Shown here: in pieces, positions 13,825-26,917 of the stretch
Numbering within the stretch: position 1 is the stretch's first letter
How the letters are laid out: every line of letters starts with the position of its first letter
NCBI GenBank assembly: GCA_946699065.1
Contig: CAMPDV010000114.1
Coordinates: forward strand, 186,001 to 250,000
Direction: 5' to 3'
DNA: 64,000 bases
Source of the DNA: Loxodes magnus
Taxonomy: Eukaryota > Ciliophora > Karyorelictea > Loxodida > Loxodidae
Translations under genes and position numbers: made by a program
Notes under the pieces: generated by a model
What the model saw: the letters and a program-made list of their open reading frames with translations, nothing else
What the model was told of the DNA's origin: nothing
Database searches by the model: none

Positions 13825-15297
13825 TCAATTCTTTAACATTTTATGGAACTTTAATTTCAATTCATTAAGAACAATTTGAATATCCTCCTTTTGGTTCCAT
13901 TCTAAAACTTTTGCTAATTTTTTCAAATTAATTTTCTTTTTTCCATACATTACATACTTAAAGATAGCTGTTCTTTTGGTATGATTTTCAAAATTTGACC
14001 AAATCTAATTACTATCATGAATTTTATACTTCAAAAGTAAAATTTTAGCAGGTATATTTCTTATGATAGAAGACTTCAAGACTAAATAGAACTATCAGGA
14101 CTTTAAGTTTTTTATTAGATTCAACATTTCAGAATCGAATAATAAATAGGGAATTAAGAAATTCAGCTTGTTAATTCTAACTTATCTTTTGTTACATGCA
14201 TACTTCCTAAGTGAGTAGTCACTAACTAAATAAGATTTGTTTCCTTAGTCATAACACTTAAAAGCGCTTTAATCCCTTAGAATTTCTTAAGGAGTAATTT
14301 TATATAAGCTTTACACTTCTTACAAGGTCAAAAGAAAGAAAGATTTATGATTTGAGTTAATTTGAATTTCTTAATTCAAGGTTATGCTTCTACAATTAAT
14401 GCATATAGGGCGCTTTAAGCAAGGACAGTAAGTAACATCATTAGATTGCAATATTTGAGAGCAACCTATACATGTCTGATTATATAGATTTATTAGAAAT
14501 CCTTTTTGCTTTTACACTTCATTCATATTAATTCCTATTTCAATCTACACCTCATTCATTTCTTGCTATCTATTAAATGCCATAATTGAAGCTTTAAGTA
14601 CTTCTGAGCTTCATGTAACCTTATACCATTATTTGCAAACTATTGCACAGTTGGAGTATATTTCAGATATGTTGCAGAACTAGTAAATAAGAATTAGAGA
14701 TCTAGAGTTGAGATGATGTTAACCTTCTTCTTTGAACTATTTCTGGTGCAATCATACTGAATTCAAATTTTTCTTCTCATAAATATGAATGAACAAATCA
14801 TTCCATCTTTTAATCCATTAATCAAGCTCCAGATTTCGTTCAAATGAATTAAGCTTAGATAAATTTTTAATATCTTCATATCTAATTTTTTAATTGAATA
14901 TAGGGATATAGCAGTGCAAATGAAATAGGCTATCTATTTTATTTTAAGGAGTTTAAATTACTATCTGTCTTCTTCGGAATTCTTTATTACAAACTTCACA
15001 CTTTTCTCCGTGATATTATTCCACTATAGTTATTTCATTCTTGTATATTTTACTAAAGCTGTCTATTTAATTGCTATACTATAAATTTATCATTGGCTAT
15101 ACATTAGGAAAGAACTATTAATTTATTAGGTTTTAGTTTAGTAACTAGTTAATATTGGTTTAGTGGTTATTTATAAGCACATTTTATCTACTTCTGGCGT
15201 TGTTGAACAAGATTTAGTCTCTATATCTATTGTTACCTCTTTCATTTTGCATTTCATTTTAGTAGTTGGGTAATGCTGCTTAATTTCTCTATTCCAT
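13825..15297 (-). CDS. Cys-rich PARP-zinc-finger/F-box-like protein, copy 1
   Basis: A 490-aa protein, paralog of the plus-strand gene at 61597-63072. After an Asn/Gln-rich N-terminus (~95 residues) comes C-x2-C ... H-x2-C (EKCEVCNKEF, then LHCYIP), followed by KIRYEDIKNL and LDQWIKRW, which resembles a PARP-type zinc finger. At ~205-240 lies an F-box-like segment (FCNISEIYSNCAIVCKQWYKV). At ~277-304 are zinc-binding Cys pairs (CIGC, CPC, CINC). The C-terminal ~45 residues (TAIFKYVMYGKKK, KLAKVLEWNQ) are nearly identical in both copies. An F-box would suggest an SCF substrate receptor and the zinc finger a nucleic-acid or protein contact; both are inference. TGA encodes Trp in SVWLH, VTWSS and LKSWQF. 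Confidence 0.8.
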
Positions 15298-15451
15298 TTT
15301 TTAACGGAATAAGATTTATAAAATAAGAAGATAAGGCCATAGTGTTATTCAGGATATAAATATACTTGTATTAATGTTTTACTAATAGTATTAGTTTTGT
15401 CCTTCTAAGCTTTTATAATGGAAATTATTTAAATTAGAATGTAAGATAGAA

Positions 15452-16641
<1,190 letters not shown>

Positions 16642-17281
16642 TATATTATCTCCTTCTGGTATAATTCTTTGTAAATCTCTAATTAAAGCTACAATCTTAA
16701 CAAAAAGCTTAAGAATCAAAGTATATTAAACTAAATTATTCCTTGATTCCAATTATCTAAATCAACAAATCATATAAATTCAACCAATTCCTATTATAAT
16801 ATCAACCTAATACTTCTCTTATTTTTATTATAAATCCTAATTATTCTAATTTAATAACAAACCTTTATTTAATTCTGCTCCTCTTATATCTATTATACTC
16901 AGACAGTTTATCTGAAATGCTTATTAAAAATTATATTATTTACTAGAAATTCTAGAAATTAAGGAGTAGGCGAAACTCTATTTCTTGCTTAATCCTTAAA
17001 GAATTCCCCAAAGTCGAGTAAGCTATACTAAGTGTATGTAACAGTTCAAGTTACATAAATTGTTAAATAAGCATTTAAAAAGTGAGTATCTGGTGACATT
17101 TAAGGCATAACGTATAACAATGGGAATACAAAGGTAATTAGATAAAATGTATATTTAGATGTGAGAATGTATAAGAAAATAAAATAGTTAAAAGTGCTAA
17201 TATTCAGGAAAGTATAAGATTAGATACTTAAATTATTACTGCTATTTAATTTTAACGATAAAATATAACTAAGAAAATAAA
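16642..17281. other. Divergent intergenic region
   Basis: Shared upstream region of PSMC5 (minus) and the four-TM gene (plus). The PSMC5-proximal part is pyrimidine-rich on the plus strand. No other feature seen. Confidence 0.5.
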
Positions 17282-18151
17282 ATGTAAAATGATAACCTTT
17301 AAGACAGGCAAGAGTAATTTGCTTAAGATTATGAAAACTAAAAAAATGGTAGAGATATTTCAAGCATCTAAGAAAATGGGACTAACACTTAAATTACTTT
17401 TAACGACACATCAATTATTGAAACAGAGTAAAAAACTAAGCATTTTTTAAAGAGTAAAGATTATAATAAAATAAGTCTAGAGAGGACGTATAAATGAAAT
17501 CCTTATTATAAAAAAAAACCACCGTATGAACGTTTTTGGATACTATGCTTAATTATGTGTGTAATTACTTTAAGCTTTATAATAGGAACCCATTCTATCC
17601 CCGTCTGATTTTCAGTGGATAATATAACTAATACTCACAGTTTAGGAAGATTAGGAGTCACTTCAGTTAGATTTACACTTTTATATAGAAGAGATTAAGA
17701 TGAAGGAGGTTGTGGAGAAGATAGTGAACATATGCTTATTAATAATTTTGGCTCTTTTAATGATTGCGAATAAATAAAAAAAGTTATAGACGCTGCCAAC
17801 AGCTATTCAGTGCTTTCTACTTTAGCGGGTTTTTGTATTTTAGCTTGAATTGCTAAATTAATAGCGTTAATAGAAGGTTATGACTTCTTATATCCTATAA
17901 CAGGATATATATTTCCACCTTTATCTCTATTTCTCTATCTAATAGCATTTGCAACTTATTTTGGATAGCTAGAACTTGAGTTTAATTAAGAAGAGTGTAT
18001 AGATAAGTGATAAGATGGAGAAAAGAAGTACTACTGTGCTGAAGATGGCCCTGCTATCTGTATAGTATCCTTTCTTTTTTTGTGGATTACATTTATTTTA
18101 TTTTCAGTTATTTATTGGAGAAGACCTGTAAGAAAATACGAAGTAGAATGA
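17282..18151 (+). CDS. Four-transmembrane protein, family unknown
   Basis: A 289-aa protein. The first ~85 residues are polar and Gln/Asn-rich (cytosolic), followed by PPYERFW and four hydrophobic helices: ILCLIMCVITLSFIIG, VLSTLAGFCILAWIAKLIALI, GYIFPPLSLFLYLIAFATYF, and ICIVSFLFLWITFILFSVIYW. The loop between helices 1 and 2 (~75 residues) carries a Cys pair (GGCGEDS, FNDCEQ) and the loop between 3 and 4 has CIDKW and YYCAED, so both loops are probably outside and may be disulfide-bonded. The plan recalls claudin/PMP22-like tetraspan proteins, but no signature motif was found. The tail is short and basic. The start is the only upstream ATG in frame; several Trp residues are TGA. Its stop is only 22 bp from the convergent glycosyltransferase stop. 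Confidence 0.75.
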
Positions 18152-18173
18152 TACTTTTATAAATTATTTTTTA

Positions 18174-19487
18174 TCAAGTTTCATGACATCCAATTTTAGG
18201 GTCGTCAAACAGTCTATTTTCTTGTAGCAGTTAGTAAAATATTGTTTATTAGTCGAAGCATTCTGGTCTTTTAAGCTTTCTGAATGTAAGATGCAAAGAT
18301 CAAGTATTTTGTTTTAATTCTCTAATGTACTCAGTTTTGTTCTTCAGCCCTATGTCTATCAGAAATTTTTATATATATTTAGACTATTTTGGTTTCTAGT
18401 TAGCTCCCAATTTAGTTAAAAAATTCATGTACTTCTTTGGAATTGTATATGGTAGACTAATCTTATTAAGTTGATTTTATTTTAGCCTTTTTAAAGCACG
18501 AATAATAGCTTAGCCACCATTGAAAAGATATTATGTAGGATCATATGTTTTTTTAATCTCTTCCATTACCTCTCACAAAAATTTAGATTATTAATCGAAA
18601 TGAAGCATGTCGTTTGTTATAGAAAAGTCCTCTACTTCTTTGAATCATTCTAGCAAGAAGTTTTATACTAGAAATTTTTTGGGAAAAGGTGCTAAATATA
18701 ACCTATCAGTGTCTACATATATTCCTCCAAACTTATAAATCAGGGATAGGCGTGTTAAGTCCGCTTTATGTTAGTTTTATCATTTCGAAAGAGATCAAGC
18801 TTCTCTATTTGCCAAATTACGTAATGGTGTACCGACAAAAACTTTTGCAAAGTATTATGGAGGTCTCAATATACCAACAAAATAATTGCGATCATTAAAT
18901 TTAGCAAAATCAGTTAAATTTAAACTCTCAGAAAAATAATGATCTAAGCATGAGGATGATGCTTAAAAAATGTTTCTAGTAAAATCATATCTATTTTTCT
19001 TAATTAGTTTGCTCCGAATCAAATCATAAACACTGTAAAATTAGAAGTTGTTTTAAAATCTTCTCATTGGAATAATCTTTGATCACCGAAATGATAATTC
19101 TACATATCTTTTGTAAAGGTTTCATTCGTAAAAGTAATGTCTTTTTCTTCTATTTTTTCTTATTATTAAACCATTTCGTCTCTTTTATTTATTTCTTAAA
19201 GTAGCTTATGTTCAGCAATAGGTATTTCGTTTGTAGTATTTAAAGTGGAAGGTGTTTTTATCTATTATTACTCCTTTTCTCTTGTCTCTTAAACTTCTCC
19301 AGATGAACTTTAAATTTTGTTTTTCTTTATATTAAGAGTCTTAAACTAAATCTATTAGTCTATAGACTATTTAAACTTAAAAGTCATTAGATAAAACTCA
19401 AAAATAATGAAGCAAACTGCGAAAAGAGTCAAAAATATAATGACTTGAAGCTCTAAATTTACTAAACTTACTTTTAATAATTTTCAT
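18174..19487 (-). CDS. DXD glycosyltransferase, type II membrane protein (one-base frameshift)
   Basis: About 431 aa once repaired. A signal anchor (VIIFLTLFAVCFIIFEFYLM) follows the start, then a polar stem and a catalytic domain of the A4GALT/Och1-type sugar-transferase fold: NFTVFMIWFGANQLRK, HPHAQIIIF, LSLIYKFGGIYVDTDRLY. The DXD motif (DTD, ~253-255) would hold the metal and nucleotide sugar. Expected place is the Golgi, transferring a hexose to glycans; donor and acceptor are unknown. The ATG is followed after 16 bases by a 19-nt intron (19453-19471). Between IIIF and SESLNL the frame slips by one base at a run of five A (18932-18936). With one more base the whole gene closes in 432 codons. 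Either a sequencing deletion or a young pseudogene. Confidence 0.8.
19453..19471 (-). other. 19-nt intron (glycosyltransferase)
   Basis: Minus-strand GTAAGTTTAGTAAATTTAG directly after the first five codons. Splicing joins the only ATG to the signal anchor frame. Confidence 0.75.
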
Positions 19488-21564
19488 CTAAATCCTTTAA
19501 TATAAAAATTTATATTTTAATACATGGAATTAGATTTATGCAATTGTATTAATTAAACAAATATTGTAAGCTCTATTAATAATCTAAATTGCTTTAATGT
19601 TTTAATAGATGTATTATTTCTCTTTAATAGTATCACTAAGTGATAATAATTTAAATTACCTTATTAATTAAATGTAAGATATTCTTGTAGTATGAAGAAC
19701 ATTTTATTAATATCTTTTTATATATATTTATAGAGTTTGCTTTATATCAATTTAAAATAGGTTTATATTATAAATCTTATTTTTCTGTTCTTAGAAATAA
19801 AATGTTTGTGATTTAATTTCTTTTTAATAAGCTGATATTTAGTTAAAATATACTAAAGTATAATAAAATTTTTAATTAAAATATAAAAAGAATAGTCTAT
19901 TTATATTTGTATAATTTAACCTAAATAGTCACTTTTTTATATATAATTATTTTGGAAAGTACACTAAAATGATGCTGCCTGTCTCACTTTTACATCTTTA
20001 AATAATAGATGCAAAATACAAGCGAAAGTAGCAAAGCGACTACCTACTAAGCTACAACTATTGTTCTATAAAAGATTAAAAATGTATATCTAATGATATT
20101 TTATAGGAATATACTAAAATATTAAATCTTAAAGTAGAATCATATATATCTTATTTGCTAATTTCTAATTTAATTCAAATAATCAGCTCAACTTATCTTC
20201 TAAAGTTAAGCAAGATAAAATTTATATTTCATGCTATCAATATATAAATGAACTACTTTAAAACTAAAATAGCTGGCAGATCAAATAGCTCAAATAATTA
20301 ATAGATTATTAATTTTAAATTAAGAAATGTATAATATAAATGGGATTTAAATAGATTGAGCTTTTATTATAATTTATCAATATAATCAGCATATAATTTG
20401 TAGTTATGGTTATGCTTTTATTTCCTAATGCAAAACTTATTAATTTATTCTATCAAAGTCTAATAATAATTTATATATCTAAATTACTTAAGAGATTTCT
20501 TATTTTTATTTAGATTATAAAGTAAATTCTATAATTATTAAGTTTATATCTAATGTCTTCCATGCATATATACTGATAATTATTATTCTCAACAATATAT
20601 ACCATACTCAATTTTCAATTTTAAACTTGTATTATTGCTAAAGCTATTTTCTATTTAAAGATAATTTGTATTTAAAAGACTTAATAAAGTATTTTTATTT
20701 GTGTTATATAGCCTAAAGAAAATATTAATTTAATTTAAATTAAGTCATAAATCCTCTACTATAAGCGTCAGTATTGTTATGCTTTCTATTATTTAAGTTT
20801 TATACTACTAAAATTCTTTTTTATCTAATCATTCCATCACTATATATTTTGAGAGCATGTGACATTAAATCCTTACATAAACATTTTTAACCTTATAAGA
20901 TAACAATTTTAAGTAGATTAAATCCAAACTAATGATTTATCATTCATGTATTTGCTAGTTTCTAATAAGCAGCTTTTATATGCTATAACTTTGTAATTTA
21001 TCTTTATGGCTTAATAATTAGTTTTCTAGATAACTAATTTCTAATTTTAAAGCTTTTTATTAATATCTATCGAATAAGCATTAGAGTAGTTAATAGTGCT
21101 AATGTTTAAAGATGGATAATATTAATAATTTATTAAGAGCTTAATGAAATAGTTAGAATTGCTATTTAAAAGTTAATTTAATTTATTTGAATCACATTTT
21201 CTATCTTTTTTAGCAAATTTAGATTTAAATAAACTTCCCTTATTTCTTTATTTATATGCTTAATAGCTTAGATTCTATCTATTTATACCTATCTATATAA
21301 TAACCCTCTTTTAGTTTGCTTATTTAAATTTTATTCATTTCTGTCATATACAAAAGTCTATCCTATACTTTTAGTAGTTTAAAGGTATTAAGGCTATTTT
21401 TTAATAGTAGAAGATATAGACAAATGATAATTAGAATAGAAAGAGATAGGGTATAAGATAGTAATAATAAGCATATAAAGTAAGGAAATTAATAAAATAG
21501 CTTATGAGACCATATTTAGAACTACATTTATATACTCATTATCATTATTTATTTACATTTAATT
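19488..21564. other. AT-rich divergent intergenic region
   Basis: 2.1 kb between the glycosyltransferase start and the NACHT start. Apart from the GC-richer island at 19953-20067, no feature was seen. The last ~150 bases before the NACHT ATG are purine-rich. Confidence 0.5.
19953..20067 (-). repeat. GC-richer island with tRNA-type box A (possible SINE-like element)
   Basis: In a very AT-rich stretch, ~115 bp stand out by composition. On the minus strand TAGCTTAGTAGG (plus 20043-20054) fits the pol III box A consensus TRGCNNAGYNGG exactly and is followed by GTAGTCGCTTTGCTAC, but no box B (GWTCRANNC) was found, and no tRNA cloverleaf can be folded. It may be a decayed tRNA-derived SINE head or another small RNA gene. 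Confidence 0.3.
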
Positions 21565-24500
21565 ATGGGATGCGCTTGTATCAGGGGAAAAGAAGCTAAA
21601 TGGATAAAACTGACGCAAGACCTTTAGTCTGAGTAAAAAAATTAATAAGATGAGTAAAAAAGCAAAAAAATATAAGAATATGTTGAGCAAGATAATAATG
21701 AGAGAAATAAATAAAACTTTATAGATTTATTATAAAATCTTGAAAAATAAAATCTCTCGACAATCGTGGCTCCAGGGTAATTAATTTATACTCTGATTTA
21801 AGGCATGAATTCTTTTTTTAAATAGGGTGAAGATTAAAAAAATCTTGCCTATTTAAAAAGTTAAGCTCGCATATGCAGGATTTTTTTGATAGCTACTTTA
21901 GACAAAGAAAGCTTTTTATCTTAATAGTAAAAGAATGAATTAATTGAAGTAATCTAATAAATGAAAACTTCGTTAAATAATTCTAAAGATAAACAGTTTG
22001 ATTTCGGATTAAGTATTGAAATAGAAATAATTAAAAAAGTTCTCAAGCTAACAAGTAAAGAAATTAGTTAGCAACCTTATTTAGTAGAAAAGGGAAAAAA
22101 TTTATTTAAAGGGTAAGTTAACAAAAATTAATAAGATTTATCCGCTCTTTCAAGCAATTAATTTACTCATAATGATGCAAATCTAACAAATAAGGACCTA
22201 GTTAATGAGGCTTTAAATATGGATTTGATGATTTAAAATTTATAAATAGCAAAAAAATATGGTAATGAAAGTAAAGATCCAAAAGAAATAGCTTAGTAAA
22301 TACAGATTATATTATTTTAAAATTATTCATGGAAAATCAAATAATATGCAATTGAGTGTCTTTTTAAGCTTGATTAAATTTAGAAAAATAATGACCTTTT
22401 AGAGTAAATCATATTTGGAAATTAAAACTTCAAAGAGCTAAAATAAGTAATGCACAAAGAAATTTATTAAGATAAAAAATACGATTCCAAATGAAGGGTA
22501 AGACAAACTTTTATTTGAGGCCTACTTATGAATTAAAGAATTTAAAAAGTTAAAGAACTTCTTGAAGAATACAAAAAAATAATTTAAATAGAATAAACAA
22601 TATAGTTGCTGTTTAGAAATTAGCAATAATATATATAAGAATGGATTTCCAACTAAATCTTAAATTTTAGTTTATAACTTGAAGAATATTTGGATTAAGA
22701 AGAGAAATTACGTTAAGATTATAAATAATTCAAAGATAATGATTTAAGATCTTAAATATTAAAAAGCTAATATTTAGTGCCTATTAAATGCTCAGATACT
22801 ATTTACGAATAAACTTAAGATTAAAGAGATATTCTTTAAGAAATTCTAAAATTCTTAGAGCCTGATCCTAACTTTTAATCTACATCATTATCAAGCTAAC
22901 CAAGGCATTTACTTGTTTTAGGTGATTCAGGTAGTGGAAAGACAACTCTATCTTACAAACTTTATGATGAGCTACTAAAAAGTAGAAAATAAATTCCATT
23001 CTTAATCAATTTATGCTACTCAAGAGATGTAGATCCAATACAAGCCTATCTAAATAAAGAAAATCTAAAGGGTTTAAAATAAGAGCTAACTAAACTGGAT
23101 GATAGTCAAATTATATTTATATTAGATGGATATGATGAAACATAGGAAAAGGCTGATATAGTAAAAGACATATTTGTATAGTATCCTTAAGCAAAAGTAA
23201 TAACTACTTCTAGATACTAATAGTTGATATAAGATCCATACTGAAAACATAAGTTTTAGCCAGTGACGTAAGGAAAGAGAATAGACAAATACTTAAAAAT
23301 AATTTACATATAGCCATTTGACTAAAATATGATAATAGAGTATTTTTCTAAAATAATGTAGGTTAATCAAAATCTTTAGAAGCAACTATAGGTAGATTCA
23401 GGGCTTTAATGCTATGAAATAATATAAAAGCATGCTAATCTACCAGAGGTTATTTAAAATCCTTTTGTTCTGTTTTAAGTAACTTAATTACTAGCAAAGA
23501 TAAAATAAAGGAATTAGTAATATGAAAATGTAACAGTTTAAGGAGAAGAATGAAGCTTATTTAAAATATATAACTCTTTCCTTTTTGAAATGTTTAAAAA
23601 ATAAAGAAAGTATGTTAAGTAATTCAGCTCAAAAGGGTGGTATACAGAGTTCTGTAATAGCTTTATTAACTTACTATTTACTATTTGCAAAGAACTTTGC
23701 TTAGAACAGAGTATTGAGAAGAAAAATACCTAAGGAACATTTCAAATAAAGCAAATTAACTAAATTATTAACAACCATGTTTAAGAAGATTAATAGAAGC
23801 TATCTATTTAGAGAGCTCTTCCTCTATAATTCCAATTTTAAGAGGATCAAAGCGCTACTAATAATTGGATTCATAGAAGTATTTTCGAGTTTTTCCAATG
23901 CATGAATCTTTTCGAGCTGGAACTTAAGGATTAATAGAAAAATGATGCAATGCTTGAAGGAAAATATCAGGTAAGCAATGAAAACTTCAAAAGGATTCCT
24001 ATTTACGATAATCCTTAAGTTATTGACTTTTGTGTAGGATTACTTTAAAGCTAGTCAGAGAAAGTATACTAAGATTTAGTCCAGCAACTATTGCTTTGTA
24101 TTAAATTATCATAAAATAATGAAGAATACAAAGTAGCAAGTTCAAATGCCTTTACTATTCTAGTGAAAGCTGGCCATTAGTTCATAGATGAGGATTTATA
24201 GAATCTAGTAATAGAGAATGCAGATTTATGTAATGGAATATTTGTAAGATGCAAACTTAACAAAAGCATCATAAAAAACTGTAAAATGCAAAATATTTAT
24301 ATGAAAGAAACTGATCTAAATGATGTTAATTTTGAAGGAACCACTTTTTCTTCTAAAGAGTAAAAAACTATCAATTGACTTAATTTCATCGAGGATTTTA
24401 AGCTTCATAATGATCTTCTTACTGTCATATCAAGCAGTTTAATGACACAGGATTTCTAGTAAAACAAAATAAAAATACAGAAAATTTAAAAAATAATAGA

Positions 24501-26917
24501 ATCTAAAGAAAATTATTAACTGATAGAAGTTCTAAGCCAAGAAAGAAAAATCTAAGGTGTAAAATAAATTATGGGAGCTAAGATTTTAGGAGATTAGGAC
24601 TAAAGCATTATTGTTCTTTGTAAGATGTAAAGGGATAATTTTAAGTTATTCAAGTTTTTAGGCGAAAAGTTCGATCAACTAAAAGAGTAGGAAGTTCAAC
24701 TACAAATTATCCAAAAATAGCCTCAATCTTTATATAAGCAATGAAATATTCAAAATTATTAAAAGATTAAAGATAAAAAGTACTACAACAGCAGCTTAGT
24801 TTAATATGAGGAAGGAGTCTCAATCATAAATTAATAAATATAAAATGGAATTTTCTAAATTCTTAGAATTGATCAAGAACTTAACTAAAAGTTAGAGGAA
24901 TTTAAAGTCGAAAAATATCAAGAAGGAGATGTAAGATACTTTGGATAGTGTGGAGATTTCAATTTAATCTTAATTGGATTTGAAAATAAAAACGAGTAAA
25001 TTCTTCTTAGTAACAGAAGAAATAAATCCAACCTAATAGACTATGAAGTAGAATAAGGAAAAATTAATTATGTGTAAATAATAGACTAAAATTAGATAGC
25101 TGTATTAAATAAAGAATATATCACTATTCATAACTTATAAATCAAATAAAGAGTTGAAGCTTATTTTGCTAATTAAATGCCCTTATGGAGTAACGAAAAG
25201 CTTTTAATTACTTGCAATTTTCAAAAATTAATGGTAATTAGTATTTAAACTGGAGATTTAATACTTTAAAAAGCATCTGCACTCAATTGAAGTGCAAGTA
25301 ACGAAGAAATTTGAATGGCTTCTGAAGAAAATCGCGAATTATAAGTAACAAATTTGAAAATGTTAATGCATTAGAAAAATGCAATAAACTAACTACATTC
25401 AGAATTCAAAAAGAATAATAAAATGTATTCATTTTCTAGTGATCTATAGCTTTTTGCTTTCTATGAAATAGAAAAAACATAATTAAAGACTGTTTTGAAA
25501 TTGATAATTTTAAAAAAGAACGGAACTATTCTTTCCAAAATATGGATTAAAATAAGAGAAGATTCTGATAGTTTTGCTTACTTACAGTTTATAAGAAATA
25601 ATCTTGTTATAATCTGCAAATTCAATCTCATTTATTTAGATACAACAAGTTTTAACTTATATCAATATTAGCTACAAGAGACTCAATATAAAAGCTTCCA
25701 GTTCTTTATGCCTGAATTTACCAAAGTTGAAGTTTTAGAAAATGAGAATGGAATATTTTTCTACTACATTAGAGAATAAAATCTTTAAAATCATTTCCTA
25801 TTTCACTGGTAGCCTCTTACTAATGAAATTTGATGGAATGATATTCCATTATTATCTCCTTTACATGTATTTCAATGGAGAAATTAGACTGTAGCACTTT
25901 AAAATTAAAGATCTCAACAAGAAATTTTAGAGTTTGAATTACAAAAAATGGATTTAGCACAGATAAAGGTATAAAATAGTAAACTAATAACTTAAACACA
26001 AAAGCATCAAATTAATAAAAAGCAAGCTATTAACTACTTTTACGAGTTTGATATGACTAATTATTTCTTCATTTATGCAGAAGATAGCTATATAATCATC
26101 TAAAATATTGATAATTAAGAAAATATTTGAAGATTATTAGTAGATGACTACATTGGCTATATCTAAACTATTGATGAAACAAATATACTTGTTATTTCAG
26201 GCTTTGATACGATAGAAAGAACAAAAAAGTAAAGTTGATAAATTTTTAATAAATAGCTAATTCTAGCAATTAATAGTAGTAAAGCTAAATTCTTGATTAA
26301 GACTAGTTTACTGTTACTTATGAAGATTACTTTTGTTTTACTCAGGAAGAATTTGTTTATTTAAGATGGAATAAGTAAAACTAATATTTATATTCCTAAA
26401 ATATATCTCCTATTTGAATTTTTTAAATATAATAGAACAAGCTAGAGTTAAAGTTTAGTATTGGAACCTTGGGATTTTTCCAGCTATGAAATTCATATGG
26501 TTTAATTAAAAATGTAAATCAAATTACATATGATTTGATGGAATAAAAAGGATTAAGATTAAAAAATTGCTACAATGAACTTTTTATGTGTAGCTATTGC
26601 TAAAATATGCTAAAAGTTAAAATGAAAGAAAATAGAAAGGATATTATATGTTCTTAGTGCAACTTAGCAGATAAAAATATATATTGATTTTGTCAGCAGT
26701 GCAATTAATATTTTTGTCAAAATCATTTTTTTCTTATTTTAATATTGACAAAATTACTTATGATCAAATCCTTGAGGAAAGAAAGAAGAATGGAGACAAG
26801 GATAACGTAGTAACATGCTAGAGCTGTGGAAAAGCATTTAAATTTAGAAATTTTTACTGCAACTTTGATTTCTTTATGATATATTGCGAGTTATGTGTTG
26901 AGGGGAAAAAATTCTGA
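21565..26917 (+). CDS. NACHT (STAND) NTPase with N-terminal acylation signal and Cys-rich tail
   Basis: A very large protein, ~1557 aa to the first plausible TGA (26236) or ~1770-1780 aa if the tail belongs to it. The N-terminus MGCACIRG is a classic myristoyl plus palmitoyl signal, so it should be membrane-tethered. A helical Gln/Lys-rich region leads to a NACHT domain: Walker A GDSGSGKTT (453-461), Walker B IIFILDGYDE (~516-525), then ITTSRY. Around 882-930 lie pentapeptide-like repeats (ADLCN, DLNDVNFEG). From ~980 on the sequence looks like irregular beta-propeller blades. A shift of one base at a run of six A (26223-26228), or a 38-nt intron 26229-26266, continues the propeller into FTVTYEDYFCFTQEEF and a zinc-type tail (CSYC, CSQC, CQQC, CQSC). 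Similar STAND proteins sense danger or self/non-self; the ligand here is unknown. Confidence 0.8.

Noticed and set aside
18933-19000. An intron explaining the glycosyltransferase frame break
   Set aside because: No GT...AG pair of suitable length and phase exists around the break.
19971-20060. tRNA gene
   Set aside because: Box A is present but no box B, and neither acceptor nor T stem can be paired.
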